NCBI GenBank assembly: GCA_021464415.1
Contig: CM038468.1
Span: 26,007,325 to 26,071,324, forward strand
Origin: Lonicera japonica
Taxonomy: Eukaryota > Streptophyta > Magnoliopsida > Dipsacales > Caprifoliaceae
DNA length: 64,000 bases
Direction of reading: 5' to 3'
Shown here: one piece after another, positions 45,070 to 58,083 of the stretch
Layout: each line of letters starts with the position of its first letter
Position numbering within the stretch: the stretch's first letter is position 1
Program-made: the position numbers and the translations under genes
Notes under the pieces: model-generated
What the model was told of the DNA's origin: nothing
What the model saw: the letters and a program-made list of their open reading frames with translations, nothing else
The model's database searches: none

Positions 45070-46388
45070 ATGAATATGGATGCAGATGGTTTATCTGTTG
45101 CAAGGTGTACTCTCAAGGGCTCAACATTTGCATTCTACGTGTACATGGGGTCATCATTCGAGGAAGTAGTCTGTGAAATCTAATCCCTTTTCGCTGAGCT
45201 TGACCTAAGTGGAATTGTTCTGAAGTACTTGCTCAATGGGGGTGCTAAATGTAACTTGACCACAGATCGTGACGTCCAGATGATGATTGTGAGCAAACGT
45301 GTTTCAAAGTCGGATTTCATCGATATTGAATTGGTTGACACATCTACCAATTCAGTTGTTACTGATAATGACCAACTATCTGACTTGGCAATAGAAGATT
45401 GTGACCCAATAAGCAACATTGATTATGAGCTGTTATGAGACAATGGTGCTGAACAGACTGTTTCCATGACTGATGCGTGGAAGACATAAATTACAAAAGT
45501 CAAGCAAGTGTTTTACAGGGGAACCAAGGAGTTCAAGCAGCAGTTGATAAAATATACAATTGCCCTTGGGTTTAAAATAAAATTTATCAAGAATGACAAG
45601 AAACGAGTTACGGCCGTATGTGCGAAAAGAGTTTCGGACGGGTGTCCATGGCGTATACACGGGTCCATTCAGAAGGCAAACAGTAATTTTTATATCAAAA
45701 CATTCAACAATATTCACACATATCGAGGAATCGTTACAAGTTCGAGGAGTGCAATGGTAAATTCAAGACTTGCTGCCATGATTATTACTAATATGATTCG
45801 TGATAACCCACTTTGCCGGCCCACAGAGATAATGATGGACATGAAGTCCAGGTATGGACTAGATGTATCGTATTGGAATGCTTGGTATGGTCGCGAATTG
45901 GCAAGGAAAAAATTACACGGGAACGAGGATGAGTCTTACCAACAGCTAGTTGTATACCTGTTATCCGTGCTAGACACAAACCCAGGGTCACACTGTAGGA
46001 TCGAGTTTGATAAGGAAACAAATCATTTTACATGTTGTTTTGTGGCGTTTGGTGCTTGCATTAAAGGTTTTAAATTGTGTAGACCGTTACTCTGTTTGGA
46101 TGGAACCCATTTGAAAAGTAAGCACAAAGGCACTCTACTAGTTGCAATCAGTAAGAATGGGGACCAAGGTACGTGATCAAACATATTTATTATTATTATT
46201 ATTATTATTGTATCATTTTTTTGTTTCAATCGATAATACTATTTGTTTGTCATACGATTAACAACGTATGTCACAGGTCTTTACCTTCTTGCGTTTGCTA
46301 TCGTGGACAACGAGACCGATGAAAATTGGAGGTGGTTCATGGAGCACTTACACCATATTCTTGATTCAGATTATAGAACTATCAAATT
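45070..46388 (+). pseudogene. Mutator-like (MULE) transposase, broken
   Basis: The ATG at 45070 follows an acceptor-like CAG. One frame continues through three in-frame stops (45181, 45436 and about 45486). Residues from 45500 on carry the MuDR DNA-binding domain (FKQQLIKYTIALGFKIKFIKN, GCPWRIH), and then the start of the MULE DDE domain with LDGTHLKSKHKGTLLVAIS, whose aspartate is the first catalytic residue. A GT...AG intron at 46169-46276 is inferred because the protein resumes with LYLLAFAIVDNETDENWRWF. At 46389 a copia LTR interrupts it; the rest, with the remaining catalytic residues and zinc finger, was not found. Confidence 0.85.
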
Positions 46389-47499
46389 TGTTGACCTAAG
46401 GTCTTAATCTTATTTTGATAATAACAATAAATTAGTCATGTGTAATTTAACATGTTTCTTGATATAAGTATACAGTTCATTTACTTGAAAAATTCAAGAA
46501 AAACATGACAATGATCAATCTTTCACTTTTCAATCATTGGACAAGACAATGAAGATCAAATCTCTCAATGCAAATCATGAAGTACAAAGGATCAAAAGAC
46601 TATATTTTCACCTTCAAGTAAAAAGTTTCAAATGAAGATCAATCCGAAGAAACAAATCAAAACTTTCGAAGACTCATTAATTTAGTAATTAAGTGAGTGT
46701 TTAAGATTTATGTAAAGTTACTTTATTGATCAAATTCTTATAGCTCAAACATATCCATGCATCTTTTAAAAGATTGATTCAAACAAGCTTGAAATTGAAT
46801 TTATTTGAAAAACATTATTTTACAAAGACCGAGTTTCAAAATAAATTCATATTATGATCATATTTTAAGCTCTAATAAAAATAGGTATCTTAGAAACATA
46901 TATTTAAGGTTCAAAAATCATTAGAATTTTATTTCATTGCAAGAAAAAAGCCTTTCGACGGCACACTTTTAATGACAATTAGTCTAAAAATGTCGTTAAA
47001 TATGCACAAGGATGACATTTTGAAAATAAATGTCGTGAAAAAATCCATCCCCTTGAAACCCACAACAATATTTTTAATGTGTTATGGAAGATGGTATTCC
47101 ACGACAAATTACAGATGTCGTTAAATTATTAACGACAATTTCAAAACAATTGTCGTCAAATTTAATATCACGACAAACTATGGTGCATGGTTAAATTCAT
47201 ATATATTAGACGACACCTAAGCAGATGTCGTAAAAGTGAAATAATATTTTGCTCTCAAATCTTTCCCGGTTTCATTCCCGCTACTAATTAATTTTGGCGC
47301 TCGGGCAAATGTTTGAAGGAAGGATTTTTTTTAATTAAAATTGATATTTTCTCCATCAATCAAAAGTGGCCAGACTATCTTTCTTTCTCTCTTAATCGAT
47401 GTGTTTGCTCTCTTTCTCTGTCTCTATCTCTCAATCGATCTTTCCAACTAGCAATTTTCTCTCTACAGGTACCAATTTCATCACTCACACTCTTTCTAT

Positions 47500-47575
47500 A
47501 TGTATATATATCTCCCTCTCCCTCTCTCTTTCTCTCTCTCTTTCACTATATATATATCTACATATATATTTCCAG
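47500..47575. repeat. Compound microsatellite (TC)n and (TA)n
   Basis: CTCTCTC and TATATA runs in the putative leader of CACTA-2. ORFs predicted across it are low complexity and are not supported. Confidence 0.7.
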
Positions 47576-48249
47576 ATCTTACTGTGTATTTGTTGCAATC
47601 TTTAGGGGTGATTTCGATTTTCTTTTACATTAATTTGATCTATGGCTTTTGTATTGTTCTATGTTTTTGGGGTTTGTTCTAATTCCAACTTCGGGGGTTT
47701 TTCAATTTGGGTTTTTTTTTGCCTTTAGTAGATTAACTCAATCTTATTTTAATTTATACTAGATTAGATTATATTGTACATGTTACAGACGAATAACTCA
47801 TATATATACATTTAATTTGAAGAAAATAATTAAAGTGATAGGTACATACAATGATTAACCTTATGCTCAACTCTCTTTTAATAGACAAGATTCAACAGAA
47901 GCATAGTTTTTTTCATCTTCTATGTTTGACAATTTTGGAAGTCTTTTCATTGGATGTACTCTCACATTTCTTAATGAATTATGCTTTTGTGTAGCTCTGA
48001 TAAAAAGTTTGATAATTAGTCGAGACTTGTATTTGATTTTCAACATTCAATTTGGACTTGGGTTTTTTTTCCATAAAGACCACATTCTAGAATGAAATAT
48101 AAAATGCCTGGGACTTCATTTTATTAATTTCTTTCTTAAAAAAATGTTTGTTTCCCAGATTATTAAGAATAGCAAAGAGAAGAAAAAGTTATTTGTATAC
48201 CTCACATGAAAATAGTGTGACTCATTCTAAAATGCTTATGAAGATATTA

Positions 48250-48590
48250 AGGATGGCAATAAAACCCAACCTGGCGGGATTTTTACCCTACCCAACCCGA
48301 ATTGGGTGGGTTCGACGCGGATTTTTTAACACCGGGGTGGGTTCGGGTTTGCACAAATTTAATCCGTTTAACCCGTCCCGCCCAGAATATAATATTTTCT
48401 TCCTTAAATACCCTTATAAAATAGTATAATTACCACGGGGCGAGGCGGGTCAAGGCAGGGCGGAGTAGGTTTGGGTTAATGCATATACCACTCGGGGCAG
48501 GTTAAAGTTTTAGAAAATAAAACCCACACCAAGTCGGGGCAGGGCGGGTTCAGGTTTGGGTTTGGCCAAACCCGACCTATTGCCATCCCT
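48250..48590. mobile_element. GC-rich fold-back MITE inside CACTA-2
   Basis: About 340 bp with terminal inverted repeats: AGGATGGCAATAAAACCC at the left and, from the right on the other strand, AGGGATGGCAATAGGTCGGG. The interior repeats GGCGGG and GGGTTCGGG words. This GGATGGCAAT family is common in plants. No clear TSD was found. Confidence 0.75.
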
Positions 48591-48654
48591 CGAAATCATC
48601 TAGATGTCTATTGCTATGGCTGCCATTTGGGCCAAAATAAATAAGAGCATTTTT

Positions 48655-49730
48655 TACGATAAGCTAAAGACAAGTGTGTACACAAAATGGAGAAGAAGAA
48701 TAAGATGACGGTAGAGTGTGCTTAGATAGTGAGACAAAGAAATATGTTAAAACTATATATGAGGGTACAAAGTGGAGTGGATTTAATAAATATTTTTTTG
48801 GATAGTAAAAGAATCTGAGCAGATTTAAGTTTCATATAACTATCTTGGACTACACAATTGTTTTTACTTTGTGAAAATGTAAGATTATACAGTAGCATTT
48901 GCACATTATTTATTTATGGTCATGATCGTAAGTTCAAATCCTCTTTCTAGTATTATTATATAATAATTTTGTGTACATTTTTTTATGTACGTGTTTGATA
49001 TATAATATATATAGATGTATGTGTTATTCATCAAAACGGAGTTCTAGTTAGTCTCTTCCTATCTTAATATGTTTAGTGGAACTCGAACTTGAAATCGACC
49101 TCTCTTAAATTTGAGTGTGCGTCCTTCAAACTAAACTAATCGAGTTGCACTTAAACAGAGTATGTATATATATATATATGAGGTTTCTGCCTATTATTAA
49201 TAGTTTGGTATATATACTTTTTGGCCATAATATTGGATACTGAAAAGAACTAATAGAAGGAAACATTCATTTAACTACTAGCTACCTTAACATTGGCCAT
49301 TGGAAAAAAAAAAGAGAAGTGTGTTCACGAAATGGAGAAGAAGAATGAGAATAAATTAGGATGGAGGTAGAGTGTGCTTAGAGAGTGAGGTGAAGAAAGA
49401 TGTCAATCTGTAAAGAATTATATATATGGGTACAAAAGGGATTTAATTAATTTTTTTTGGGTAGTAAAAGAATCCTAGCAAATTGACAATAATATAATTA
49501 TCATTGACTGCACATAAGCACCACGTCTAGATGTTTTTACTTTGTGAAAATATAAAATTATATAGTAGCACAGGGCATAATATTTGTTTATGGTTATGGT
49601 CATTAATTCAAATCCTCTTTTTAGTATTATTATATACATGCCTTTTTTTGAAGTATGTGTTTGATATATATATATATATAGATGTATGAGTTTTTATTTA
49701 AAAAGGATATCTAATTAGTCTTTTCCCATC
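48655..49730. repeat. Direct duplication inside CACTA-2
   Basis: About 48655-49060 and 49295-49730 share AAATGGAGAAGAAGAAT, GAGTGTGCTTAGA, TAGTAAAAGAATC and the later TATATAGATGTATG in the same order. They differ by many substitutions and small indels, so the duplication is old. Confidence 0.75.
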
Positions 49731-50089
49731 TTTTCCGGGTCAACTCTACTACTTGAGGCAACGCTGAGGTGTCATAATCGGTTTTACGAGAAAATCTTTT
49801 AGACAGCCAAACGGTAATTTAAATATAATTAGGTTCAAAAAATATAGTTTTATACATTTGCAATATCTTTTCATTTGGATGTGTACAAAACTGCATAATT
49901 ATAGTTCATGTATATTTTCTTCTAGTTTTTCTTAGTTTATTCTATGACCTTGTAGATTCATATTTTATCGACAAGTTGCTACAAAAAATGGTTAAAATAG
50001 AGATGGAGGCAATTCAAAATGTGGTGTTTGGTTTTAGTTTACTTCTTGGTAAATATTAATGGAGAGAAAGAGGTTTGTTGAAGCAACAA

Positions 50090-50930
50090 CAAGATTGGAC
50101 AAGGGGATGCCGTATTCCTATTTTTAACTTGTTGAAAATGCTAGTTGATGTATCGAAGAGGGCTAAATCGGTGGAAGGGTTTTGATTTCTAAAGTCCTCG
50201 TTCACGTTAAGATATAAGTGTTTTTTGAAGGGGTGATAAGGATGAAAAATGAGATCCTTTATTAATTGAAACTTGTCAACAGAACAGGCGATTGGGAAGG
50301 AGGGGGGGGGGGGGGGGGGGGGAGGTTAAACATTCATACCTAAGAAAAGCTTTTCTTGGTAAATAGTTATAAAGGCCCTTTGTGTTCAAATTAGTTATGT
50401 CATGATTTTATTATAAGCATGTACTTCTTGAGGAACTCTGGGTTGGACACCAAACTTTTAAGTAGGGCAACTCTATAAGTCCTTTGTGATACTTTTTCGA
50501 AATATATTATTTTGGGAGGTGAGGGTAGGAAACATTGTGAGATTGTAGGAAGATGTTTGGATGCACGGCAGCTGTTCTGATTCTTATTATCCTTATATAC
50601 ATTTTATTTCTTTACGTAAAGGTGCTTATCTCAAATCATAATTTGGTGGACGCCCAATGTTTATCTATCTTCTAGCTGGTGTGTGCTATAAAGATGAGCA
50701 GCTGATTACTAGCAAACACATTTTCTGCAGGATTTGGAATTAGTTGGGTGTTGCGTAAGTTAATAACTAATTTTGTGTCTTGGAGATTGTAAGTTAGGAT
50801 GTCAGAATGCCAAATCATAAGGAGTTTGTGGAGCTGCATATATCTGCCATAATATGGTTCACATGGTTAGAAAGAAATAAGAGGATTTTTTAAAACTTGA
50901 AGAAGAAAAGGAATGGTTTTGAAAAGATAC
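50090..50930 (+). pseudogene. LINE (L1-type) 3' fragment inside CACTA-2
   Basis: Decayed plus-strand coding with the features of plant LINE ORF2 C-termini: a cysteine-histidine zf-RVT-like stretch (CYKDEQLIT followed by a truncated HIFC-like segment at about 50690-50735) and the ending IWFTWLERNKRIF at about 50850-50895. Frames are broken throughout. The 5' part of the RT is only faintly recognisable. Confidence 0.55.
50302..50322. repeat. Homopolymer run of 21 G
   Basis: Unusually long G tract within AT-rich DNA, inside the LINE-like fragment. Length may be an assembly or sequencing approximation. Confidence 0.85.
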
Positions 50931-53663
50931 AATTTAGTAGTAATAACATGAGTTCCTTTCCGATAAATATTGAAGCTTATGTCTCATATTTACATCAAAG
51001 CAATGATTTTTCTTCAGATTTAAGTAGCTTTCTTATATTTTAACTAGAATCTCAACTAATGCTAATGCTATTGTAATTTCAATTTGTCTTATTTTCCCGA
51101 GATTTACGCGTTTTGCCGTGTCATATTTACAAAATGCAATGTATACTATAATATTAGTCACAACACTAAAGAGGATTGTGTATTTCATTAGACGACTTGG
51201 TAATTTTTTTTTCTTGTTTGTCTTTATGATATCTTTGTTCTAGAAGCCCTTGGTTTCTTTTTTACTTCTAACTGGCTGTGAACAAATCTTTCTTTATTTT
51301 CTAGGTCCTTGTTGCAAAAAACCGATGCTATCAATATTGTGAAAGTTTGACATATTTGGAACTAGAATTGGGTAAGTTTATGCCTTCCTATTATTGCACC
51401 TTGAATTTGCAAAATTCTTATTTAAGTACCAATTCAGAATTTTAATGCAAAATTCTGCTATGTACGTGTATCAGAAAGCAAATCATCTAATGATATTAGT
51501 TTTCCTTAAAGCTTTTCTTTTCTTTGCAAATATTTGGAACATCAATGTATATAGGCTAATTAATTAAGTGACTGAGCGATATGTTAAGTAAAAAATTGTT
51601 ATTGCATGCCTTTAAGGAGTATAAAACTGGAGATAGAGAATAATGAATCAGTTATTAATTAAGTTCAATAGCCAAGAGCGCATATATCCATATATACACA
51701 ATTTTTTTCACATTGATTATTGCACCAATTTGATTGTGGGTTGTAGTTGTAACCAATGATAACCTCAATATATGTTATATATAGGTATGTATAGGTGGGG
51801 TTGCTAATTAAATGTGCAATTTTTTTTAGCACAATTGAGTGTTAAGTAATCTATTTTCCTTCAGGTAGTTGTTAAAATGTGAAGGATGAGACTTTTATTG
51901 GATTGCAACGAATGAAGAACTTTTTGGATTACAGTGAATGAAGACCTTTTTTGATTTCTGCGAATGAAGACTTTTTTTTGGATCGCGTCAAATTACGACT
52001 TTTTTTTTTTGCATTGCTACAAATGAAGACTTTTTTTTATTACTTCAAATGAAATAAACATTTCTTCTTTTTTAAGACTGCAGCAAATGTTAGTTAAATA
52101 TTAGGTCTTTTTATTTCATTTTCCTTTAGTGTAAGACAACTAATTTGCCAATATTAATATGAAGTTTGAATATTTTTTCAATCCAATGCCATGCTTTAAT
52201 TATGGATTATGGATGCTTTTTGAATGAATTGTTTGTTAAATTGGTAATAACTAACTATTTCACCGGGGAGTAACTTTATGGTAATAAGGTTTTGACGACA
52301 CTTGGTAGTTGTCATGGCAATGTGTTCCAACGACACTTGGTAGCTGTCATGACAATGTCTTCTACGACATGTTACATTTGTCGTAAAGGTCATGTTTTTC
52401 ACGACACCGTCAAATTGTCTTAGAAAATCCTTTCAACGACACATATTCACTGTCGTTAATGGGTACCCACGACACCTTGTATATGTCGTCGAATGTGGAA
52501 AACTTTTTACGACACCCTCTCGAGACGACACCACGAATGTGTCATTAAAACCTTTTCACGACATATTTTCTTTGTCATCGAAGTGTTTTTTTCTTGTAGT
52601 GTTTGGAACTAAATTGTTGAATTGCAAAAATATTTTTATTTTACATTTAAAATTCGCTTAATTTTTGCCCAGTTTGGATCTAACGGTAAGATAGAGGCCT
52701 TTCCGAGCTCCGATCATTTTGAAATTTATACAGTAGTTAGACAACATCTCATGTCACTTCTGACTAAAATTTGAGCATGATTCAACGGTCTAATTGGGAG
52801 AAATTAACAAAATAAATTTGAATTTTTTGTCAAAACTAGCTGTTGAAAAGTTTAAAAATGTATAACTTAGAGCCAAAACCTTTCTTAATCATCCCCAACG
52901 GCCATAGGGTTTTGCAAGCTATAAATATGAGGTCCTAGACATGTTTTAACACACTTGGACCATTCTACAAACTTATTTTACATATATACAAAGTTATTCA
53001 AATATTCAATTAATTTTATTGATCATATTCTTCATTTTTTGAGCTATATATTTTTGATCAATCTTGATAACTCTAGTGTGAGCTTCATTTGTAATCTTCA
53101 AATACACTTGTGAGTTATTGTATTGGTGTGTATCACCACAAATAATTCATTCTTCTTTTCAAAAGAGAGTTTGTCTCTTTGTAGAGCAAGAGAGCATATC
53201 TTGTGAGAAGTGTAGTGTGTATAACTACATTGTGAGTGTTGTGTGCATAACAACATTTTTATTGAGGTTTGATATTCACCCGAAGAAGATTGAATAGTGA
53301 AAATTCTCGGGGAACTAACCGAGCGCGGACGTATGATTGAAGAAATCGAACCGTGAGGAAAAAAAGTCTTGAGCTTCAAATTGGTTCAATCTTTCTAACT
53401 CAAGCTCTCTTTTTATTGTTATATTATTGCTTTTATTTTGAGATTGCTTATTTGCTTATCTTGGGATTGATTACTTGAAATTGATTATTTCCTTGATATT
53501 GTTGCTTAGCTAAGTTGCTTTACTTAAATATTTTAAAAATGTTTTAAATCCGCATTAAGTTTTTAAAACCCTATTAACCCCCCTCTAGGATTATTTTTCG
53601 ACCAACAATTGGTATCAGATGTTGTACTCTTATTTTGATTTAAAAATCTTAGAGTTTAGGATC

Positions 53664-55053
53664 ATGTCTATATATCAAGGAACTGATCTTTCTGAAGGTC
53701 TCTCCACTCATAGACTACCTCTATTTGATGGTAAAAATTATAGTTATTGAAAAAATAGAATGAGTATATTTTTACAATTTAGTAATTTTGAACAATAGAG
53801 AGTTGTACTTGAAGGACCCTATGAAATTACCAAAAAAGATGATAGTGGAAAAATTGTTCCTAAGGAAATGTCCGAGTATGATGAAAATGATATTAAGAAA
53901 ATTCAATATAATGCTAAAGCCTTAAATGCTTTAAATTGTGCATTAAGTATGGATGAATATAACAAAATTTCTAGTTGCAAAACGGCCAAATAATTTGGGA
54001 TAAACTTGAGATTACCTATGAAGGAACCACTCAAGTTAAAGATGATAACATAAATATGCTTGTTCATGATTATGAATTATTTAAAATGGAGCCTAATGAA
54101 TCTCTTGCTTCCATGTATAGTAGATTTTCTATTATTACTAATGATTTGGATCTTCTTGGAAAAGTTTATTCTAATGAAGATAAGATAAGAAAAATTCTTA
54201 GGATTCTTCCAAAGAAGTGGCATCCAAAAGTGACGGCGATTGAAGAAGCAAATAATCTCAAAACACTCAGCATGGACGAGCTTTTGGAATCTCTAAAAAC
54301 TCATGAGAAGGAACTTCAAAGAAAAGAAGAAGAGGATACAAAATCAAAGAAAACTTTAGCTCTCAAAACTATCCAAAATGAAGATAATGATGTATTAATG
54401 GATGGTGATGAAGACATGGTGCTTCTATCTAGAAAATTTATAAAATTTCTAACTAAGAAGAAAAATTCTCAAGGAAAGGATAACAAATATCCATCATCCT
54501 CTAGAAGAAACAACGATCGATCAAATCAACAAAGAGGAGAAAATGAAAAAATCAAAAAGTGCTATAATTGCCATGAACCCGGTCATATCAAGCCAAATTG
54601 TCCAGTTAGAAAGAAAGAGAAAAGGAATAAACGAGATAAAGTATTGAAACAAGTAAAGCATGCACTAAAAGGAACATGGAGCAATTCCGAAGAAGGAGAA
54701 TCGGATGCCGATTCTAGCGATGAAAAAAAGGCTAACCTTTGTCTTATGGCAAATGAAGATGAGGTTGTATGAGAGAAAAAGCTAGCAAAACAAAGTGGTT
54801 CTTGGATAGTGAATGCTCGAAATACATGACGGGAGAAAAGAGAAATTTCTTGAGTCTCACTCCTAAATAAGGAGGTAACGTTACATTTGGAGACAATGTC
54901 AAAGGTAAAATCATTGGTATAGGTAAAGTTGATAATAAATCTTCTTATATTGATAATGTTTTACTTGTTGATGGTTTAAAACATAACTTGCTTAATATTA
55001 GTCAATTGTGTGATAAAGGTTATGAAGTTATTTTTAAATCTGAATGTTGCATT
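53664..55053 (+). pseudogene. Copia element B: gag and protease region
   Basis: Gag starts at ATG 53664. Early stops are TGA (53748) and TAG (53796) at the same two codons as in element A, then a private frameshift near 53988. The open segment 53975-54772 has the UBN2-type Gag core (MEPNESLASMYSRFSIITND) and the knuckle CYNCHEPGHIKPNC. The following protease region reads WFLDSECS, with Glu (54811-54813) replacing the glycine of the D-S-G active site, and contains a stop. Homology ends at 55053 with insertion of CACTA-3. Confidence 0.85.
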
Positions 55054-55739
55054 CACTACACCATAATGACCCTTTTGTAACAGATCTTGTCCGTTGGCGA
55101 AAATATTTCTAACATACAAAATCCGTTACTAATTTGGCGTTGGAAACACTTTAGTAACGGATATATTTGTTACAAAAATTAATCAAAACCGTTACAAAAA
55201 TAATTTTGTAACGGACTAAAATTGTTGTTAATCTGTTACTATTAAAATTTAAGTAACGGATATATTCCGTTACAAAATACTATACATCAGTTACAATAGT
55301 ATGCAAAAGTAACTAAATCTCAAATGATTTGTAACACTTACAGCCCGTTATTAATCATAAAACTGTTATAAATTTGTAACGGTTTATAGCCATTACAGAA
55401 AATAAATTGAATAAAAAATTTAATAGATATTTTTTCCAATTTCCTGAAATTGTATAAATTCCTATACCTGTAGATGCACTAGTTTTAGTACCACATTTTT
55501 AGCTGCACAATACAAATTCATATATAATGTTCAAATAGCATCATATGTTTCCATATTTATCAAAAAAATTACCCATTCAATATTCATCTAAAACTAAACC
55601 AATATTCTTACAAAAACATGTCAATCCACAAATATAAGGCGCCAAAAGATGTTTGACCATACATAAAACATACTAAATTCAAAATGGCCAAGTCTACTTT
55701 ATTAGCCTCTTCTTTTGCTTTTGCAATCCATAAGTGAAT

Positions 55740-55860
55740 CAACTACTTTTTGGTAACATGTGAACCAACTCCACGAACATGTCCCCTTTGATCCTTGCCA
55801 AAAACTTCAGACAATTCGTCGTTCTCAGTACTAGATACCTCTCCACTTTTTCTTTTTGAT
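55740..55860 (-). pseudogene. En/Spm-type (Ptta) transposase fragment
   Basis: Minus strand encodes ELSEVFGKDQRGHVRGVGSH, matching the VxGKExxGRVRGVG signature of plant Ptta/En/Spm transposases. It is followed by decayed sequence in CACTA-3. Confidence 0.65.
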
Positions 55861-56092
55861 TTTGCTTCCTTGACTTTATCTTATCAAAATCACAAGTTAA
55901 GAGTATTACAATTTGTAAATAACGTACAGTTTGAAGCTCAAAGTAAAATTACAAAGTACTTACATAATCTTGAAATAAGAATCAACAACAATAAGGATCA
56001 ATATTAGTTAGCAAAAGTCTCCATTACTAAAATAGTCCCTACATTCAAGTAAATATATCAAACCAATATATGTTAATAAAGAGTACCTTATA

Positions 56093-56350
56093 CAGGGACG
56101 AAGCCAGAAATTTGAGGTAGAGGGGGCATACATTGAACACTAATAAATTTAAAAGTATCATAAGCGCTGATTAATTTCTTTTTGAAGTACCGTATCAAAA
56201 CAAAAGAAAATCTCAAAGTACAATATTAAAAAAAGTATCTCAAAGTATTACTGCAATTGTCCTCGACAAGTTTTCATAGTTTATAACCGATTCATGATAA
56301 TCGAGGAGGGGTGCCGGCTGCCCCCCTGAGCCTGCTACAACTCCTCCTTG
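56093..56350. mobile_element. hAT-type MITE in CACTA-3
   Basis: 258 bp with ends CAGGGACGAAGCCAG and, from the right on the other strand, CAAGGAGGAGTTGTAG. The flanking 8-mers ACCTTATA (56085-56092) and ACTTTATA (56351-56358) differ at one base and fit a hAT TSD. Confidence 0.75.
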
Positions 56351-56399
56351 ACTTTATAGATATAATAAGGTGGGCAAAGTTTAAATTCTTTGGAAAATA

Positions 56400-58045
56400 A
56401 GGTGGACAATGTTATATGTTACCATGTACAACATACAAAATTAGCAGCAGTGTGAACAGTTTCTGCAAACCAAATATGCTTCAGTTTTTCTACATATTCT
56501 CCCAGCAGTTATGTTCTTTTATATGAGGCAGATTATTTGAGCTGCATTGATGGTTTTTCTTTATTTTTCGATCTTACTTCAGTTAGGCCATCATGTTTAG
56601 GCCTTTTATTCAGTTTTTGCTTGTTATTTTTCCAGGCAGCCTGCTCTATTTTCCTATTTTAGAATATATTGGCAGATTTCCTTCTCACTTTCTGGTTGTT
56701 TGTGTGTGCCAACATGTTTTGGCTTCTTTAGAATGTGCTTTATGGACTTTACAGCTTAGAGGACTTAATAAAAAAAAGAGCAAATTTTATGACTTCCAAT
56801 GGCAGGCATTGTTGGCAAATCAAAAGAAAAGACAAGAAGTGGCAGCTACAAATAAAGAAAATGAAGAGCAGCTTGATGCAGTTTGTGTTGTATATATATA
56901 TTAAATGTGAATGATATAATTACTTTGGTGCATGTAGCTTGAGTGGGAGAGGCCTGAAAATTTGGCTTGGATGTCCTTGGTTCAAGTGAGCTACATTTAT
57001 TACTAAATATTTTTGCTACTTAAATTAATATTCCTTCCGTTTGATAGGCTGATTTCAATTTTGCTGGTTGTTCGTCTCAGCCAATGCAATTTAGGCAGTT
57101 TATTTTTCTGCAGAAACACTATGTATTCAAAGCAAAACCAACTAGGCCTACACACAGTGGACACATAACAAAGCATGATGGCAAACAAAAGGAAAAAAAA
57201 CACAAAAACAATCCAAACAAAACATACTACTTGAACTGAATGAGGTGGGAAATGCCCATCCCTTCTCTGTTCTATCTAACTTCCTTACTTATCATATAAC
57301 TAGATTGGAATTTGTGTGATGCAGTGGTAAATCTTTACAAAAATGTCTTTTGCAATGAATAACTGTTGATGTAACGGTAATCACATGCATAAATCTTAAA
57401 GAAGGCTTCAGAAAAATATTGATGCATAACCGAATCAAAAGAGAATAAAGAGAGAGCAAATAAGGCATTTGAGTGTAACCTAGTCAATAGAATTTTAATT
57501 TCGTAGTTAACAGAAATCAAGCAAAATCATACCTATACGCACCAAAGTCAAGAACAGTTGCATTTGTTCCCAATATCTCTATTTTCTCCTTCAAAGTAGT
57601 ATCCTAGAAACTCCATATAATAATTTAAAAAGAAAAAAGAAGAAGATGTTATACATATACATCACATCCAATAATATAGGAATTTTTGTGGAAACAATCG
57701 ATTATTATGTTTAATTTTATGAGTTCGAGTCTTTTTTTAAGCATTATTTTACTACGGCCTTTAAAGTTTGAAAGATATTTTAAACATTTTTTATACGAAT
57801 TGAAAACTCTGTGCTCATGCTTAATTTATTTTATAAATAAATCAAACTTTTTTATTTTTTATTTTGTTTTAATAGAAATCACATTTTACATAAGATTGAT
57901 TTGCATATATATGGAATGGTGCTTCTGACTTTGACCACCACATGGATCTGCTTTTGCCGACTTTGAACTAAATCCCCCAACAGCACATGGTCCTTCTAAT
58001 GTGCTTCTTTCTCTCACTGCTATTCAATTCTAAACAAAGAATATT

Positions 58046-58083
<38 letters not shown>

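Larger units (their letters stand above)
46935..52601. mobile_element. CACTA transposon, CACTA-2, inside the copia B LTR
   Basis: The ends are CATTGCAAGAAAAAAG (left) and, on the minus strand from the right, CACTACAAGAAAAAAAC, the classic CACTA terminus. A 3-bp TSD TTT lies at 46932-46934 and 52602-52604; excision in silico restores LTR A sequence exactly at the join. Subterminal words ACGACA/TGTCGT occur in alternating orientation at 46955-47230 and 52290-52600. I recognise no transposase, so it is probably a non-autonomous derivative, and it holds a MITE, a LINE fragment and an internal duplication. A pyrimidine-rich, promoter-like leader lies at 47300-47600. Confidence 0.93.
46389..53607 (+). 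repeat. 5' LTR of copia element B, split by CACTA-2
   Basis: LTR parts are 46389-46934 and 52602-53607 (about 1549 bp after removing the insert and one 3-bp TSD), matching LTR A (29527-31080). The start is TGTTGACC inside the MULE transposase; the end is CCAACA, followed by TGGTATCAGAT at 53610-53620 as primer-binding site. Confidence 0.9.

Noticed and set aside
47313..47633. Overlapping ORFs in the CACTA-2 leader
   Set aside because: They are translations of a TC/TA microsatellite.
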